64,000 bases of DNA from JBEIFW01 sp046081125 (GTDB lineage: Bacteria > Actinomycetota > Acidimicrobiia > Acidimicrobiales > Ilumatobacteraceae): assembly GCA_046081125.1 (NCBI GenBank), contig JBJTVH010000132.1:1-64000 (forward strand), given 5' to 3'. Position 1 is the first letter of the stretch, and each line of letters opens with the position of its first letter. A program made the translations under genes and the position numbers. The notes under the pieces are model-generated. The model worked only from the letters and a program-made list of their open reading frames with translations, made no database searches and was not told the origin of the DNA. This document shows positions 33,663 through 42,626 of this stretch, one piece after another.

Positions 33663-34361
33663 ATGGCTGCCGATCCGCCCCGTGAGCCCGTCGTGTTCGT
33701 GCATGGTTGGGGCGGCTCGTTCCGCCGGACCTGGGAAGAGCCGGGATGGTCGGCACTGCTCGCCGATGTCGGGCGCACCACGATCGGCGTCGACCTGCTC
33801 GGTCACGGCGAGGCCCCCAAGCCGCACGACCCCGAGGCCTACGGTGACCTCGGCGCCCGGGTGCTCGAGGCGCTGCCCGACGAGCCCGTCGCCGCGGTCG
33901 GGTTCTCGCTCGGCGCCATGACGCTCCTGAAGGTCGTGTCGCAGCATCCCGAGCGCTTCACCCGGCTCGTGGTGATGGGCGTCGGCGACAACCTGTTCCG
34001 GGAGGACGTCGAGCGCCACCGGGCGATCGTCGCAGCGGTCACCGGCACCGGCGCCACCGACGACGTGCAGGCGCAGGTGTTCGCGCAGTACGCGAACCAG
34101 CCGGGCAACGACCCCAAGGCGCTGGCGGCGATCATGCAGCGGCGAGGCCGGCCGGTGTCTCGCGACGACCTCGCCCGCGTGACGGTGCCCACGCTCGTCG
34201 TCATCGGCGACAAGGACTTCGCCGGCCCCGGCGACCCGCTCGTCGCTGCGCTGCCGGACGCAACCCTGAAGGTCCTGCGCAACGTCGACCACTTCGCCAC
34301 AACGGAGTCCTTCGCCGCCATCGACGCCGTGCTCGAATTCCTCGGCGCCACCCCCGGGTGA
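33663..34361 (+). CDS. Alpha/beta hydrolase
   Basis: A 232-residue alpha/beta-hydrolase-fold protein. VVFVHGWGGSFRRTW forms the oxyanion region, VGFSLGAM the nucleophile elbow, IGDKDFAGP the acid, and NVDHFATTE the catalytic His near residue 213. It is small and lacks a cap insertion of note. It is divergent from guaB1 and starts an operon that continues into sua5, the ThuA protein and the alcohol dehydrogenase, each joined by a 4-nt overlap. The substrate is unknown. Confidence 0.87.
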   Translation: MAADPPREPVVFVHGWGGSFRRTWEEPGWSALLADVGRTTIGVDLLGHGEAPKPHDPEAYGDLGARVLEALPDEPVAAVGFSLGAMTLLKVVSQHPERFTRLVVMGVGDNLFREDVERHRAIVAAVTGTGATDDVQAQVFAQYANQPGNDPKALAAIMQRRGRPVSRDDLARVTVPTLVVIGDKDFAGPGDPLVAALPDATLKVLRNVDHFATTESFAAIDAVLEFLGATPG

Positions 34362-35371
34362 GCGATCGCGGGGTCACCGGCCCCGACCTGGCGGGATCGA
34401 CGGTCGCCGACGCGGTCGCCGCGCTGCGGGCCGGCGATCTGGTGGCGTTCCCCACCGAGACCGTCTACGGCCTCGGCGCCGACGCGGCCGACGCCCGAGC
34501 CGTGCGGCGGGTGTTCGAGGTGAAGGGCCGGCCCGCCGGTCATCCGCTGATCGTCCACCTGGCGCCGGGGATCGCTCCCGGAGCGTGGGCCGGGCGGTGG
34601 CCGGCGAGCGCCGCCGCGCTGACCGAGGCCTGCTGGCCCGGGCCGCTGACCGTGCTCGTCCCGCGCGGACCCGCGGTGATCGACGCGGTCACCGGTGGTC
34701 GGCCCGCCGTCGGTCTGCGGGTGCCGGCCCACCCGCTTGCGATCGAACTGCTCGAAGCCTTCGGTGGCGGGATCGCGGCACCGTCGGCGAACCGGTTCGG
34801 GCGGGTCTCGCCCACCACCGCGGCCCACGTGCGCGCCGACCTCGGCGACGACGTTGCGGTCGTGCTCGACGGCGGGCCGTGCCGGATCGGCGTGGAGTCG
34901 ACGATCGTCGATTGCACCGTCGACCCCCCGATGCTGCTGCGGGCGGGCGGGGTGCCCGTCGAGGTGCTCACGACCGTGTTGGGCACACCGCCGGCCGCCG
35001 CAGGCGGCCCGAGCCGCGCGCCGGGGATGCTGGCGTCCCACTACGCCCCGCACTGCGAGGTCGAGCTCGCCGAGGACGCCGGTGCAGCTGCGGCTGCCGC
35101 CGATCGGCACCGCGACGAGGGCCGGCGGGTCGACGTGCTCGACCCGGGACCCGACGTGGCCGCCTACGCCCATCACCTGTACGGCTGGCTGCGTGACGCC
35201 GATGCGCACGATGTCGAGGTCCTCGTCGTCGTGACGCCGGCCGACACCGGCCTCGGGGCGGCCGTGCGCGATCGGCTCCGCAAGGCCGCGGCGCCGCGCA
35301 ACGGCCGGGGTACCGGGCCGGACCCCTCGATCCCTATGCTCGGTCTCGACGAGCCCGGGGGGAGCACATGA
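34358..35371 (+). CDS. sua5: L-threonylcarbamoyladenylate synthase (Sua5/YrdC)
   Basis: A 337-residue Sua5-type enzyme that makes threonylcarbamoyl-AMP for the t6A37 modification of ANN-decoding tRNAs. The N-terminal YrdC domain shows VAFPTETVYGLGADA, the basic KGRPAGHPLIVHL, WPGPLTVLVPR, VGLRVPAHPLA and IAAPSANRFGRVSPT. The linker and C-terminal Sua5 domain begin at SRAPGMLASHYAP (about residue 222). The start overlaps the preceding hydrolase by GTGA. This is probably an essential gene placed in an operon with metabolic enzymes of no evident tRNA role. Confidence 0.94.
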   Translation: MSDRGVTGPDLAGSTVADAVAALRAGDLVAFPTETVYGLGADAADARAVRRVFEVKGRPAGHPLIVHLAPGIAPGAWAGRWPASAAALTEACWPGPLTVLVPRGPAVIDAVTGGRPAVGLRVPAHPLAIELLEAFGGGIAAPSANRFGRVSPTTAAHVRADLGDDVAVVLDGGPCRIGVESTIVDCTVDPPMLLRAGGVPVEVLTTVLGTPPAAAGGPSRAPGMLASHYAPHCEVELAEDAGAAAAAADRHRDEGRRVDVLDPGPDVAAYAHHLYGWLRDADAHDVEVLVVVTPADTGLGAAVRDRLRKAAAPRNGRGTGPDPSIPMLGLDEPGGST

Positions 35372-36186
35372 GCAGGATCGATGTCGCGCTCGTGACCGGC
35401 GGCAAGTGGCACGACTTCGATTACGCCCGCTTCGAGTTGCTGGACGCGCTGCGCACCGACGAGCGGATCCGGGTCCGGGTGGCGTCGGACTACGAGGACG
35501 CCGGGCTGCTGTCGGCGCAGGCGCTGGTGTCGTACACGTGCGACGTGCGTCCGTCGCGCCCGGCGCAGGTGGCGTGGCGCCGGTGGGTCGAAGCGGGCGG
35601 CCGCTGGCTCGCCCTGCACGGCACGAACGCAGCGATCGACCCGCCCGCACGCCTCGGCCGTGAGCCGTTCGTGACGCCGCGAGCGTTCCCGCTGTGGGCT
35701 GACACGCTCGGCAGCCAGTTCCTGTCGCACCCGGCGATGGGGACCTACCGGGTCACCGTCTCCCCGGGCGCCGCCGACGATCCGCTCGTGGCCGGTATCG
35801 GCGAGTTCGACGCCGGGGTCGACGAGTTGTACCTGTGCGAGTACCGCGGAGCGATCGAGCCGTTGCTCGAGACGCGCTGGACCGGCGACACCGGTGTGCC
35901 CGGCTTCGCCGAGCACGACTGGCCCGTGGACGAACCCCGGCTCGTGCTGTATCGCCGCCGCATCGGGGCCGGCGAGGTCGTCTACTTCACGTTGGGCCAC
36001 TGCCGCAGTCGCTGGGACATGGTCGACCCGCCGTTCGACGGCTCGCCGTATCCGGCCACCGAGCGGGGATCGTGGGAGGTCCCGGCCTTCCGCACGATCC
36101 TGCACCGGGCCCTCGCCTGGGCCACGGACACCATCGACGGCAGCGCGACCGGCGCCGCCGCACAGGGGAACCAGGGGGACGCATGA
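35368..36186 (+). CDS. ThuA-like domain protein
   Basis: A 272-residue protein of the ThuA-like (trehalose utilisation) fold, related to class I glutamine amidotransferases. Typical segments are VALVTGGKWHDF, LVSYTCDVRPS, WVEAGGRWLALHGTNAAI, GSQFLSHPAMG, and a late GEVVYFTLGHCRSRWD. The exact reaction is unknown; ThuA-type proteins with dehydrogenases are linked to sugar oxidation. It overlaps sua5 and the alcohol dehydrogenase gene by 4 nt each, and the pairing with a zinc dehydrogenase fits a sugar or polyol role. Confidence 0.85.
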   Translation: MSRIDVALVTGGKWHDFDYARFELLDALRTDERIRVRVASDYEDAGLLSAQALVSYTCDVRPSRPAQVAWRRWVEAGGRWLALHGTNAAIDPPARLGREPFVTPRAFPLWADTLGSQFLSHPAMGTYRVTVSPGAADDPLVAGIGEFDAGVDELYLCEYRGAIEPLLETRWTGDTGVPGFAEHDWPVDEPRLVLYRRRIGAGEVVYFTLGHCRSRWDMVDPPFDGSPYPATERGSWEVPAFRTILHRALAWATDTIDGSATGAAAQGNQGDA

Positions 36187-37196
36187 AGGCAGGACTCGTC
36201 ACCGGATTGCGCCGCTTCGAGCTCGTCGAAGTGCCGGACCCGGCACCGGTGCCCGGCACGGCCGTCGTCGAGGTCGGCTACTGCGGCATCTGCGGCACCG
36301 ACGTCCACGGCTTCTTGTCCGACCAGCCCTACAACCCGGCGATCTGCGGTCACGAGTTCGGCGGGACCGTCGTCGCCGTCGGCGACGGTGTGACCGGGAT
36401 CGGCGACGGCGAGCGGGTCGTGCTCGGCACCTCCGCAGCCTGCGGTCGGTGCGCCCCCTGCCTCGCCGGCCAGGCGCCGTGGTGTGTGTCGGTGTTCGTG
36501 GACTCGACCGGGCGCGGCCCACAGGCGCCCTCCCACGGCGGGTTCGCCCCGTACGTCGCCGTCCCTGCGCGCCGGCTGCTCGCCGTCCCCGACGGGCTGT
36601 CGGACACCCAGGTCGCGCTGGTGGAACCGGCGACGGTCGCCCTCCATGCCGTCCACCGCACCCCGCCCCGCGTCGGGGACACGGTCGTGGTCCAGGGGTG
36701 CGGACCGATCGGTCTGCTCACCCTGCAGTGGGCCCGCGAGGCAGGCGCCGGCACCATCATCGCCGTCGAGCCGCACGCGCCTCGCCGGGCCGTGGCCGAA
36801 GCGCTCGGGGCCGTCGCCGTCACGCCGGAGGACGCCGCCGCCGCCGTCGGAGCGGGCGCCGACCTGGTCTACGAATGCGCCGGCGTACCTGCCACGGTGC
36901 AACGCGCGGTCGACCTCGTCCGTCGCGGCGGCACGGTGAACCTCGTCGGGCTCGCGTCGGGCTCGGCCACCATGCAACCGGGCGCATGGCTGGTCAAGGA
37001 GGTCACCGTGGTCGCCTCGCTCGCCTACCTCCGCCACGAGTTCGCCGAGACGATGACCGCTGCCCTCGCCGGACGAATCGACCTCGGCGCCGTCCACGAC
37101 ACCACCGTCGGGCTGTCCGAGTTGCCCGTGGCGATCGAACGCCTCGCTGACGCGCCGACCAGCGCAGTCAAGGTGCTCGTCGATCCCCGATCCTGA
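36183..37196 (+). CDS. Zinc-dependent alcohol/polyol dehydrogenase (MDR family)
   Basis: A 337-residue medium-chain dehydrogenase. The catalytic zinc ligands are C37 in CGICGTD and H57/E58 in GHEFGG. The structural zinc lobe has C87, C90, C93 and C101. The Rossmann motif GCGPIGLL lies near residue 172. The pattern is nearest to sorbitol/threonine-type dehydrogenases; the substrate is undefined. The ATG at 36183 overlaps the ThuA-like gene by 4 nt. Its 3' end overlaps the convergent small lipoprotein gene by 29 nt. Confidence 0.92.
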   Translation: MKAGLVTGLRRFELVEVPDPAPVPGTAVVEVGYCGICGTDVHGFLSDQPYNPAICGHEFGGTVVAVGDGVTGIGDGERVVLGTSAACGRCAPCLAGQAPWCVSVFVDSTGRGPQAPSHGGFAPYVAVPARRLLAVPDGLSDTQVALVEPATVALHAVHRTPPRVGDTVVVQGCGPIGLLTLQWAREAGAGTIIAVEPHAPRRAVAEALGAVAVTPEDAAAAVGAGADLVYECAGVPATVQRAVDLVRRGGTVNLVGLASGSATMQPGAWLVKEVTVVASLAYLRHEFAETMTAALAGRIDLGAVHDTTVGLSELPVAIERLADAPTSAVKVLVDPRS

Positions 37197-37596
37197 TCCC
37201 GCACGTCCCGATCCCGAAGCGCGAGAGGGCCGCCTCGGCGGCGAGCAACTGCACGCGCAGCTCGCCGAAGCGCTTCACGTCCACCTTGGCTGCGATGAAT
37301 TCGACACGGGCGAACAGCGCTTCGAGCTCGCGGTACGCCTGCAGCGCGCCCGTCGCATCGGGCTTCAACGCCGCCGGCGCGAACCGGTCGAGCGACACCG
37401 CCGTGTCCACGGCATCGGCGAAGGCCTGACGCAGACGCGCCGGATCCTGGAGCACGATCTCCCCGAAGGGGTCCGCCGCCGCCTCCCGTCGCTTCAGGAC
37501 ATCGCATGCCCGGCCGGTCGTGTCCTCGGCGCAGCCGGCGGCGAACGCCAACACGGCAAACAATGCGAGCACCGACCCGGCGCGAGGCATCCGCAC
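37168..37596 (-). CDS. Small helical lipoprotein of unknown function
   Basis: A 142-residue (140 from the ATG two codons on) lipoprotein with signal peptide and lipobox FAAGC (Cys22 from the GTG). The mature part is helical and charged, with two further Cys (RACDVL and GTCGIR). No family is recognised. TAGCGT lies 6 nt before the GTG at 37596, which favours that start over the ATG at 37590. The C-terminal codons overlap the end of the convergent dehydrogenase gene. It seems to be a single-gene unit. Confidence 0.75.
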   Translation of the reverse strand: MRMPRAGSVLALFAVLAFAAGCAEDTTGRACDVLKRREAAADPFGEIVLQDPARLRQAFADAVDTAVSLDRFAPAALKPDATGALQAYRELEALFARVEFIAAKVDVKRFGELRVQLLAAEAALSRFGIGTCGIRIGDRRAP

Positions 37597-37602
37597 GCTG
37601 CG

Positions 37603-37608
37603 ACGCTA
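37603..37608 (-). promoter_or_regulatory. -10-like hexamer TAGCGT before the small lipoprotein
   Basis: TAGCGT on the minus strand ends 6 nt before the GTG at 37596; no Shine-Dalgarno sequence is present. Confidence 0.45.
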
Positions 37609-37647
37609 CCGCCGCACGACCTACGACGGGCCGGCAGCCCGACCCGA

Positions 37648-39480
37648 TCAGGTGTCCCGCTGCGCTGCGCCCGCTGCCGTCGCGTCCAACCAGCTCGCCC
37701 AGAGTCCGGCATAGACCCCACCGGCAGCCACGAGCTCGGCATGCGTTCCCTGCTCGACCAATCGGCCGCGATCGAGCACGAGCACCCGATCGGCCCGGGC
37801 CGCCGTCGAAAGCCGGTGGGCGATCGTGACCGTCGTGCGGCCCTGCGCCAAACCGTCCAGCGCGCAAGCGAGCCGGGCTTCGGTGGCGGCGTCGACCGAG
37901 GACGTCGCCTCGTCGAGCACGAGACATGGCGGGTCGGCGACGAACGCCCGCACGAGCGCGACGAGTTGTCGTTCGCCGGCCGAGAGCTGCTCGCCGCGCT
38001 CACCCACGGCGGTGGCCGACCCGGCGGGCAGCCCGGCCAGCCAGTCCTCGAGGCCCAGCGCTGCGAACGCCGACCGCAACTCGGCCTCGGTGAGCCCCGG
38101 CCGCCCGAGTCGGACGTTGTCGCCGACCGTCGAGTCGAACAGGAACGGCTCCTGCGGGACGAGCACCACCGTGGAGCGCAACGACGCAAGACGCGCCTCC
38201 CGGGCGTCGACCCCGCCGACGAGCACCGCACCCTGCGTCGGATCGACCAGGCGGGTCAACAGCCGAGCCAGGGTGGTCTTTCCCGATCCGGTCGCTCCGA
38301 CGACGGCCACCGACGTCGCAGGCTCGATCGTGACGTCGATCGTCGTGAGGGTCGGCGGCTCCTCGGCCGCGCCGCCGGTCGCACCACCCGATGCGCCGCG
38401 GGGCCGGTAGGTGAACGACACATCTCGCAGTTCGAGGGCCGGCGGTCCCGGGGGAACGGTCCGACCATCGGGCGGATCGGCGATCTCGATCGGGACGTCG
38501 AGCAGGGCCAGCACGCGGCGCCACCCGGCGACGGCGGCCTGGGTCTGGTCGAGGAGCTCGGTGAACTCCGCGATCGGCTCGAGGAACCGGTAGGTGAGCA
38601 ATACGAAGCCGACCAGCGTGCCAGTCGTGAGCCCGCCGGCGGGACCGAGCCCGACACCGAGCACGAGCACGGCGCCGACGGCCAGCACCGCGAACACCTC
38701 GCCGACGGGGAACAGCAGCGCACCGAGGAACGACGCACGCCGACCGGCGCGCACGTGGTCGCCGACCGCCGCCGACAAGCGAACACGGACCGGGCCTTCC
38801 ATCCGGTGCGTACGGATGACCGCGCCGCCCGAGACCAGCTCCGAGAGCTGCCCGAGCACCTCCGCGTTCCCGGCGCGGGCGCGGTCGTGGGCGACGATCA
38901 GGTGACGCTGCAGCACCCGCAGTACCGCCCACAGGGGCGCGGACACGACGAACACCACGATCGCCAGGCGCCAGTCGTACACGAGCATGACGGCCGCGAC
39001 CGCCGCCATCGTCAAACCGTCGAGCAACCACGCCACGGCGTCCCAGCCGAAGAACCGGCTCAACGTCTCGACGTCCGAGGTCACCCTGGCCACGAGCACC
39101 CCGCGGCGCTCCTCGGCATGGTCGGCGACCCCGAGCGCGTGCACATGGGCGAACGCCCGCATCCGCAACCCGTAGAGCGCCGCCTCGCTGCGACCCGCGA
39201 GCCGGATCACGGCCGCCCGGCGAGCGAGCGTGGTCACCACGATCACGACTGCGGCGACGGCGCCCAGCGCGGCGACCGCGGCCGACGACACCGACCCCGG
39301 CGACAGACCTCGGTCGATCGCCTGCTGCACGAGGACCGGGACCGCGATCCGGCCTGCGCTGCCGACCGCAGCGAGTACCAGCGTGAGCCCGGCCCCGTGG
39401 CGGAGCTCGGGGCTGTGACGCCACCCCCGGCGCAGGACGGCGACGGCCCCCTCACGAGCGTCGCCCAGGTCCCGGCTCAC
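37648..39480 (-). CDS. ABC exporter half-transporter (permease-ATPase fusion), canonical ATP site
   Basis: A 610-residue type IV ABC exporter subunit. Six membrane helices span about 30-300 and the ATPase domain about 345-590. Walker A is VGATGSGKTT, Q-loop VPQEPFLF, signature LSAGERQ, Walker B CLVLDEATSS with the catalytic Glu, and H-loop IAHRLST. The signature differs from the canonical LSGGQ. The upstream partner gene (39477-41204) overlaps by 4 nt (GTGA). Together they form a heterodimer, probably a multidrug or lipid exporter; the substrate cannot be inferred. Confidence 0.93.
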   Translation of the reverse strand: MSRDLGDAREGAVAVLRRGWRHSPELRHGAGLTLVLAAVGSAGRIAVPVLVQQAIDRGLSPGSVSSAAVAALGAVAAVVIVVTTLARRAAVIRLAGRSEAALYGLRMRAFAHVHALGVADHAEERRGVLVARVTSDVETLSRFFGWDAVAWLLDGLTMAAVAAVMLVYDWRLAIVVFVVSAPLWAVLRVLQRHLIVAHDRARAGNAEVLGQLSELVSGGAVIRTHRMEGPVRVRLSAAVGDHVRAGRRASFLGALLFPVGEVFAVLAVGAVLVLGVGLGPAGGLTTGTLVGFVLLTYRFLEPIAEFTELLDQTQAAVAGWRRVLALLDVPIEIADPPDGRTVPPGPPALELRDVSFTYRPRGASGGATGGAAEEPPTLTTIDVTIEPATSVAVVGATGSGKTTLARLLTRLVDPTQGAVLVGGVDAREARLASLRSTVVLVPQEPFLFDSTVGDNVRLGRPGLTEAELRSAFAALGLEDWLAGLPAGSATAVGERGEQLSAGERQLVALVRAFVADPPCLVLDEATSSVDAATEARLACALDGLAQGRTTVTIAHRLSTAARADRVLVLDRGRLVEQGTHAELVAAGGVYAGLWASWLDATAAGAAQRDT

Positions 39481-41204
39481 GGTCGCCGCTCCCGCTCGTA
39501 GGCCTCGACGAGCCGCCGGTAGCCGACCTGGCGGGCCAGCAGCTCGGCGTGCGGACCACGGTCGACCACCTCGCCGTCGACCAGAAACGCAACTTCATCG
39601 GCGAGGCCGATCGTGGAGGGCCGGTGGGCGACGATCACCGTCGTGGTGCCGGTGAGCACCGTCGAAAGACCGCCGAGGATCTGGGCCTCGGTCGTCGGGT
39701 CGAGCGCCGAAGTGGCGTCGTCGAGCAGGAGCACCGTCGGGCGGGCGGCGATCGCTCGCGCCAGGGCCAGACGCTGGCGCTGACCGCCCGACAGCGTGAC
39801 GCCGCGCTCGCCGAGCGGGGTGCCGATCCCGGCCGGGAGCGCCGAGACGAACCCGTCGGCCTGCGCCAGCCCGAGCGCCGCCCACACCTCGGCGTCACCG
39901 AGGGTCCCGTGCAGGTCGACGTTGTCCCGCACCGTTCCCGAGAACAGGAAGGCCTCCTGGAACACGATGGTCGGCGCGCCGCTTGCGGCGGCGACCGATC
40001 CGGTGGTCGGCCGCAGCAGGCCGGCAGCGAGGTGGAGCAACGTCGTCTTGCCCGAACCGGTCGGCCCGACGAGCGCGACGATCCGCCCCGGTCCGGCCTC
40101 GAGCCCGACGTCGCGCAGGACCGATACACCCTCGACGTAGCCGTACCCGATGCTGTCGAGCTCGAGGCCCGCCGGCCGGGGCGCTACGACCGGCCGGCGT
40201 GCCAGGGCCCCGTCGAGGATCGGTTCGAGACGTTCCCAACCGGCGACGGCGCGGGACAGGTCGGCGAGCAACCAACCGATGACCCGCAGCGGCCACACCA
40301 GCAACCCGAACAGGAACACGAAGCCGCCGACCTCGCCGACGCTGAGCGCCCCCGCCTCCACGCGCACGGCCCCGACGACGAGCACCACGACGTTGGCCAG
40401 CGCCGGGATCGAATCGAGCAGCGCCTCGAAGCCGGCTCGCAACTGCGCCGTGCGGAGCTTCGCCGCCCGCAGCGCGGCAGCCCTCGGTTCGAGGCGGGCC
40501 GCCTCGGCCGCTTCGAGCCCGAGCGCTTTGACCACGAGCGCCCCGTCGAAGCTCTCGTGCACGACGGCGGCAAGCTCGCCGAGGTGCACCTGTGCTGCCT
40601 CGGCGGGCGGCTGCACGCGGCGTTGGTACGCGACGTTCACGAGCCCGATCACGGGGAACATCGCCAGCGCGACCACGCCGATCACCCAATCGGCGAGGAG
40701 CATCGACACGCCCGCCACCGAGACGATCACGACCACTCCGGAGGCGAACGGCAGGGGCGACACGACCTCGGACGCCGCGTCGACGTCCACACCGGCCCGC
40801 CCGACGAGATCGCCGACGGGACGACCCTGGAACCACGTCAGGGGCTGGTCGAGGTAGCGGTCGATCACCCGTCGGCGCAGGGTGCCGGCCACCTCCCACC
40901 GGGTCGCCCCGGCGAGGGTGCGCCGGACGACGACGCCGGCGGACTTGACCACGCCGACCACGACGATCGCCACCGCGGCGACGACGGCCGTACCGACGCC
41001 GGTCGACCCTTCGTCGAACCGGGGGACGATCACCCGGTCGATGACCCGCTGCAACACGATCGACGAGGCCACCGACGCGAGCGAATAGACCGCGGCACCC
41101 GCCACCGCCACGGCGAACGGGCGAGGGTGCAGTCGCAGCAACCGCCCGATCAGGCGCGCGCCCCGCCGGACGGTGCCTTCCGGGCGGTCGAGGCGGTCGG
41201 TCAC
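39477..41204 (-). CDS. ABC exporter half-transporter (permease-ATPase fusion), degenerate catalytic Glu
   Basis: A 575-residue partner of the previous gene with the same architecture. Walker A is VGPTGSGKTT, Q-loop FQEAFLF, signature LSGGQRQ (canonical), Walker B VLLLDDATSALD and H-loop VAHRPST. The catalytic Glu after Walker B is replaced by Asp. Combined with the altered signature (LSAGERQ) in the partner, this predicts one hydrolytic and one degenerate ATP site, as in known asymmetric heterodimeric exporters. GTG start at 41204; TAGAAC lies near the usual -10 position but does not end in T. Confidence 0.93.
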   Translation of the reverse strand: MTDRLDRPEGTVRRGARLIGRLLRLHPRPFAVAVAGAAVYSLASVASSIVLQRVIDRVIVPRFDEGSTGVGTAVVAAVAIVVVGVVKSAGVVVRRTLAGATRWEVAGTLRRRVIDRYLDQPLTWFQGRPVGDLVGRAGVDVDAASEVVSPLPFASGVVVIVSVAGVSMLLADWVIGVVALAMFPVIGLVNVAYQRRVQPPAEAAQVHLGELAAVVHESFDGALVVKALGLEAAEAARLEPRAAALRAAKLRTAQLRAGFEALLDSIPALANVVVLVVGAVRVEAGALSVGEVGGFVFLFGLLVWPLRVIGWLLADLSRAVAGWERLEPILDGALARRPVVAPRPAGLELDSIGYGYVEGVSVLRDVGLEAGPGRIVALVGPTGSGKTTLLHLAAGLLRPTTGSVAAASGAPTIVFQEAFLFSGTVRDNVDLHGTLGDAEVWAALGLAQADGFVSALPAGIGTPLGERGVTLSGGQRQRLALARAIAARPTVLLLDDATSALDPTTEAQILGGLSTVLTGTTTVIVAHRPSTIGLADEVAFLVDGEVVDRGPHAELLARQVGYRRLVEAYERERRP

Positions 41205-41257
41205 CCCGACGTTCTAACCGTCGGCCGCATCGCCGTGCCGGGTGTTACGTCGCCGTG

Positions 41258-41860
41258 ATGGGGATCCGGTCCCTGCGGGGTGGCAACCTGGCTTCCGTGA
41301 GCATGGCGGGCCCGGTCCTCGAGCGCGACGAACCCCTGACGATCGCCCAGAGGCTGGCGCGCCTCGCGATCGCCACCGCAGTCGTGGTGATCGCCGCCGT
41401 GTGGATCCTCGCCTTCTTCGTGGTCGAGAAGGGCCCGCGCGACCGGCTCGACGATCGGGCGTGGACCGACGCCGCCGAGACGGTCTGCGCTCGGTACATG
41501 ACCGAGATCGACGGCCTCCCACCCGCCCGGAGCTTCGCCGACGTCAGCCCTCGATCCGAGGCCATCTCCCGGCGGGCCGACGTCGGGGTCCGGGCCACCG
41601 ACCTACTCGAGGCCATGGTCGCCGAGCTGCGCCGGCTACCCGCGACGAACCCGCGCACGGCCGAACTGACCGGGCTGTGGCTCACCGACTACGAGACGTA
41701 CAACCAGTTCCGGCGGCTGCACATCGCCAAGTGGCGCAACGGGGAAGACCCACGGTTCACCGAACCCGCCGTGCGGGGCGAGCCCCTCAGCCGGGGGATG
41801 GACGGCTTCGCCGAGGCCAACGGTATGTCCTCGTGCGAGGTCCCGGGCGACTTCGGCTGA
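41258..41860 (+). CDS. Membrane-anchored protein of unknown function
   Basis: A protein of about 200 residues with one membrane helix near residues 36-55 (VVVIAAVWILAFFVV) and an extracytoplasmic helical domain with a Cys near residue 75 and another near the C-terminus (SSCEVPGDFG). No family is recognised. The start is uncertain. GTG 41255, ATG 41258 and ATG 41303 are all possible and none has a good ribosome-binding site. It is divergent from the ABC exporter across about 50 nt. Confidence 0.65.
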   Translation: MGIRSLRGGNLASVSMAGPVLERDEPLTIAQRLARLAIATAVVVIAAVWILAFFVVEKGPRDRLDDRAWTDAAETVCARYMTEIDGLPPARSFADVSPRSEAISRRADVGVRATDLLEAMVAELRRLPATNPRTAELTGLWLTDYETYNQFRRLHIAKWRNGEDPRFTEPAVRGEPLSRGMDGFAEANGMSSCEVPGDFG

Positions 41861-41900
41861 CGACGGGCGCGTTGGCCCTGACCGGGCGCCGCCCGGCACG

Positions 41901-42626
41901 ATGAGAGGCATGTCCGAGCCTGCGCCGGTTCCCACGCCCGCCGACCACGCCGCGGCCTACCGCGGCGCCCGCGAACGAATCACGGCGTTGCTCGCCGACG
42001 TCACGCCGGAACAGGCCGCCCTCGTCGTGCCCTCCTGCCCCGACTGGACGGTGCAACAGCTCTGCTGCCACCTGGCCGGGGTCTGCGCCGACCTCGTCGC
42101 CCGCCGGGGCCCGACCGGCGACACGCAGGCCTGGGTCGACGGGCAGGTCGCCGAGCGGGCGGGTCGGAGCGTGACCGAGTTGATGGCCGAATGGGCCTCG
42201 GTCTCCCCGGCGTTCGAGGATCTGATCGAGCGCAAGCCGGCCGGGTTCGCCGGGTTGGCCTACGACGTGGTCGTCCACGAGCACGACCTTCGCGCCACCC
42301 TGGGCCGCCCCGGCGAACGCTCGCACCGCGACGTGACCACCGTGATGGAAACCCAGCGCCAGTTGCTCGCCCGCGACCTGGCCGCCCATGGTCTCGATGC
42401 GGTCGAGCTCCGCGCCGACGGGCTGCGGTGGACCGCAGGCTCGGGCACCCCGGGGCTGGTGCTCGACCTCGGCGACCGCCCCGACGGCACCTGGCACCTG
42501 ACGCGGATCCTCGGTTCCCGGCGCAGCCATGCGCAGCTCGCCACCGAGCCGTGGCAGGGCGATTGGGAGGCTCATCTGACGGGACTCGCCCACATGCCGC
42601 TGCCGGCGACCGATCTCGTCGAATGA
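41901..42626 (+). CDS. Mycothiol-dependent maleylpyruvate isomerase-like (DinB/MDMPI) protein
   Basis: A 241-residue DinB-like four-helix protein of the MDMPI/TIGR03083 group. Segments such as ALVVPSCPDWTVQQLCCHLAG and VVVHEHDLRATLGRPG give the conserved His residues expected to bind a divalent metal. Such proteins are mycothiol-dependent enzymes in actinobacteria, but most are uncharacterised, and isomerase activity should not be assumed. ATG 41901 or ATG 41910 could be the start. It overlaps the thioesterase-like gene by ATGA. Confidence 0.83.
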   Translation: MRGMSEPAPVPTPADHAAAYRGARERITALLADVTPEQAALVVPSCPDWTVQQLCCHLAGVCADLVARRGPTGDTQAWVDGQVAERAGRSVTELMAEWASVSPAFEDLIERKPAGFAGLAYDVVVHEHDLRATLGRPGERSHRDVTTVMETQRQLLARDLAAHGLDAVELRADGLRWTAGSGTPGLVLDLGDRPDGTWHLTRILGSRRSHAQLATEPWQGDWEAHLTGLAHMPLPATDLVE

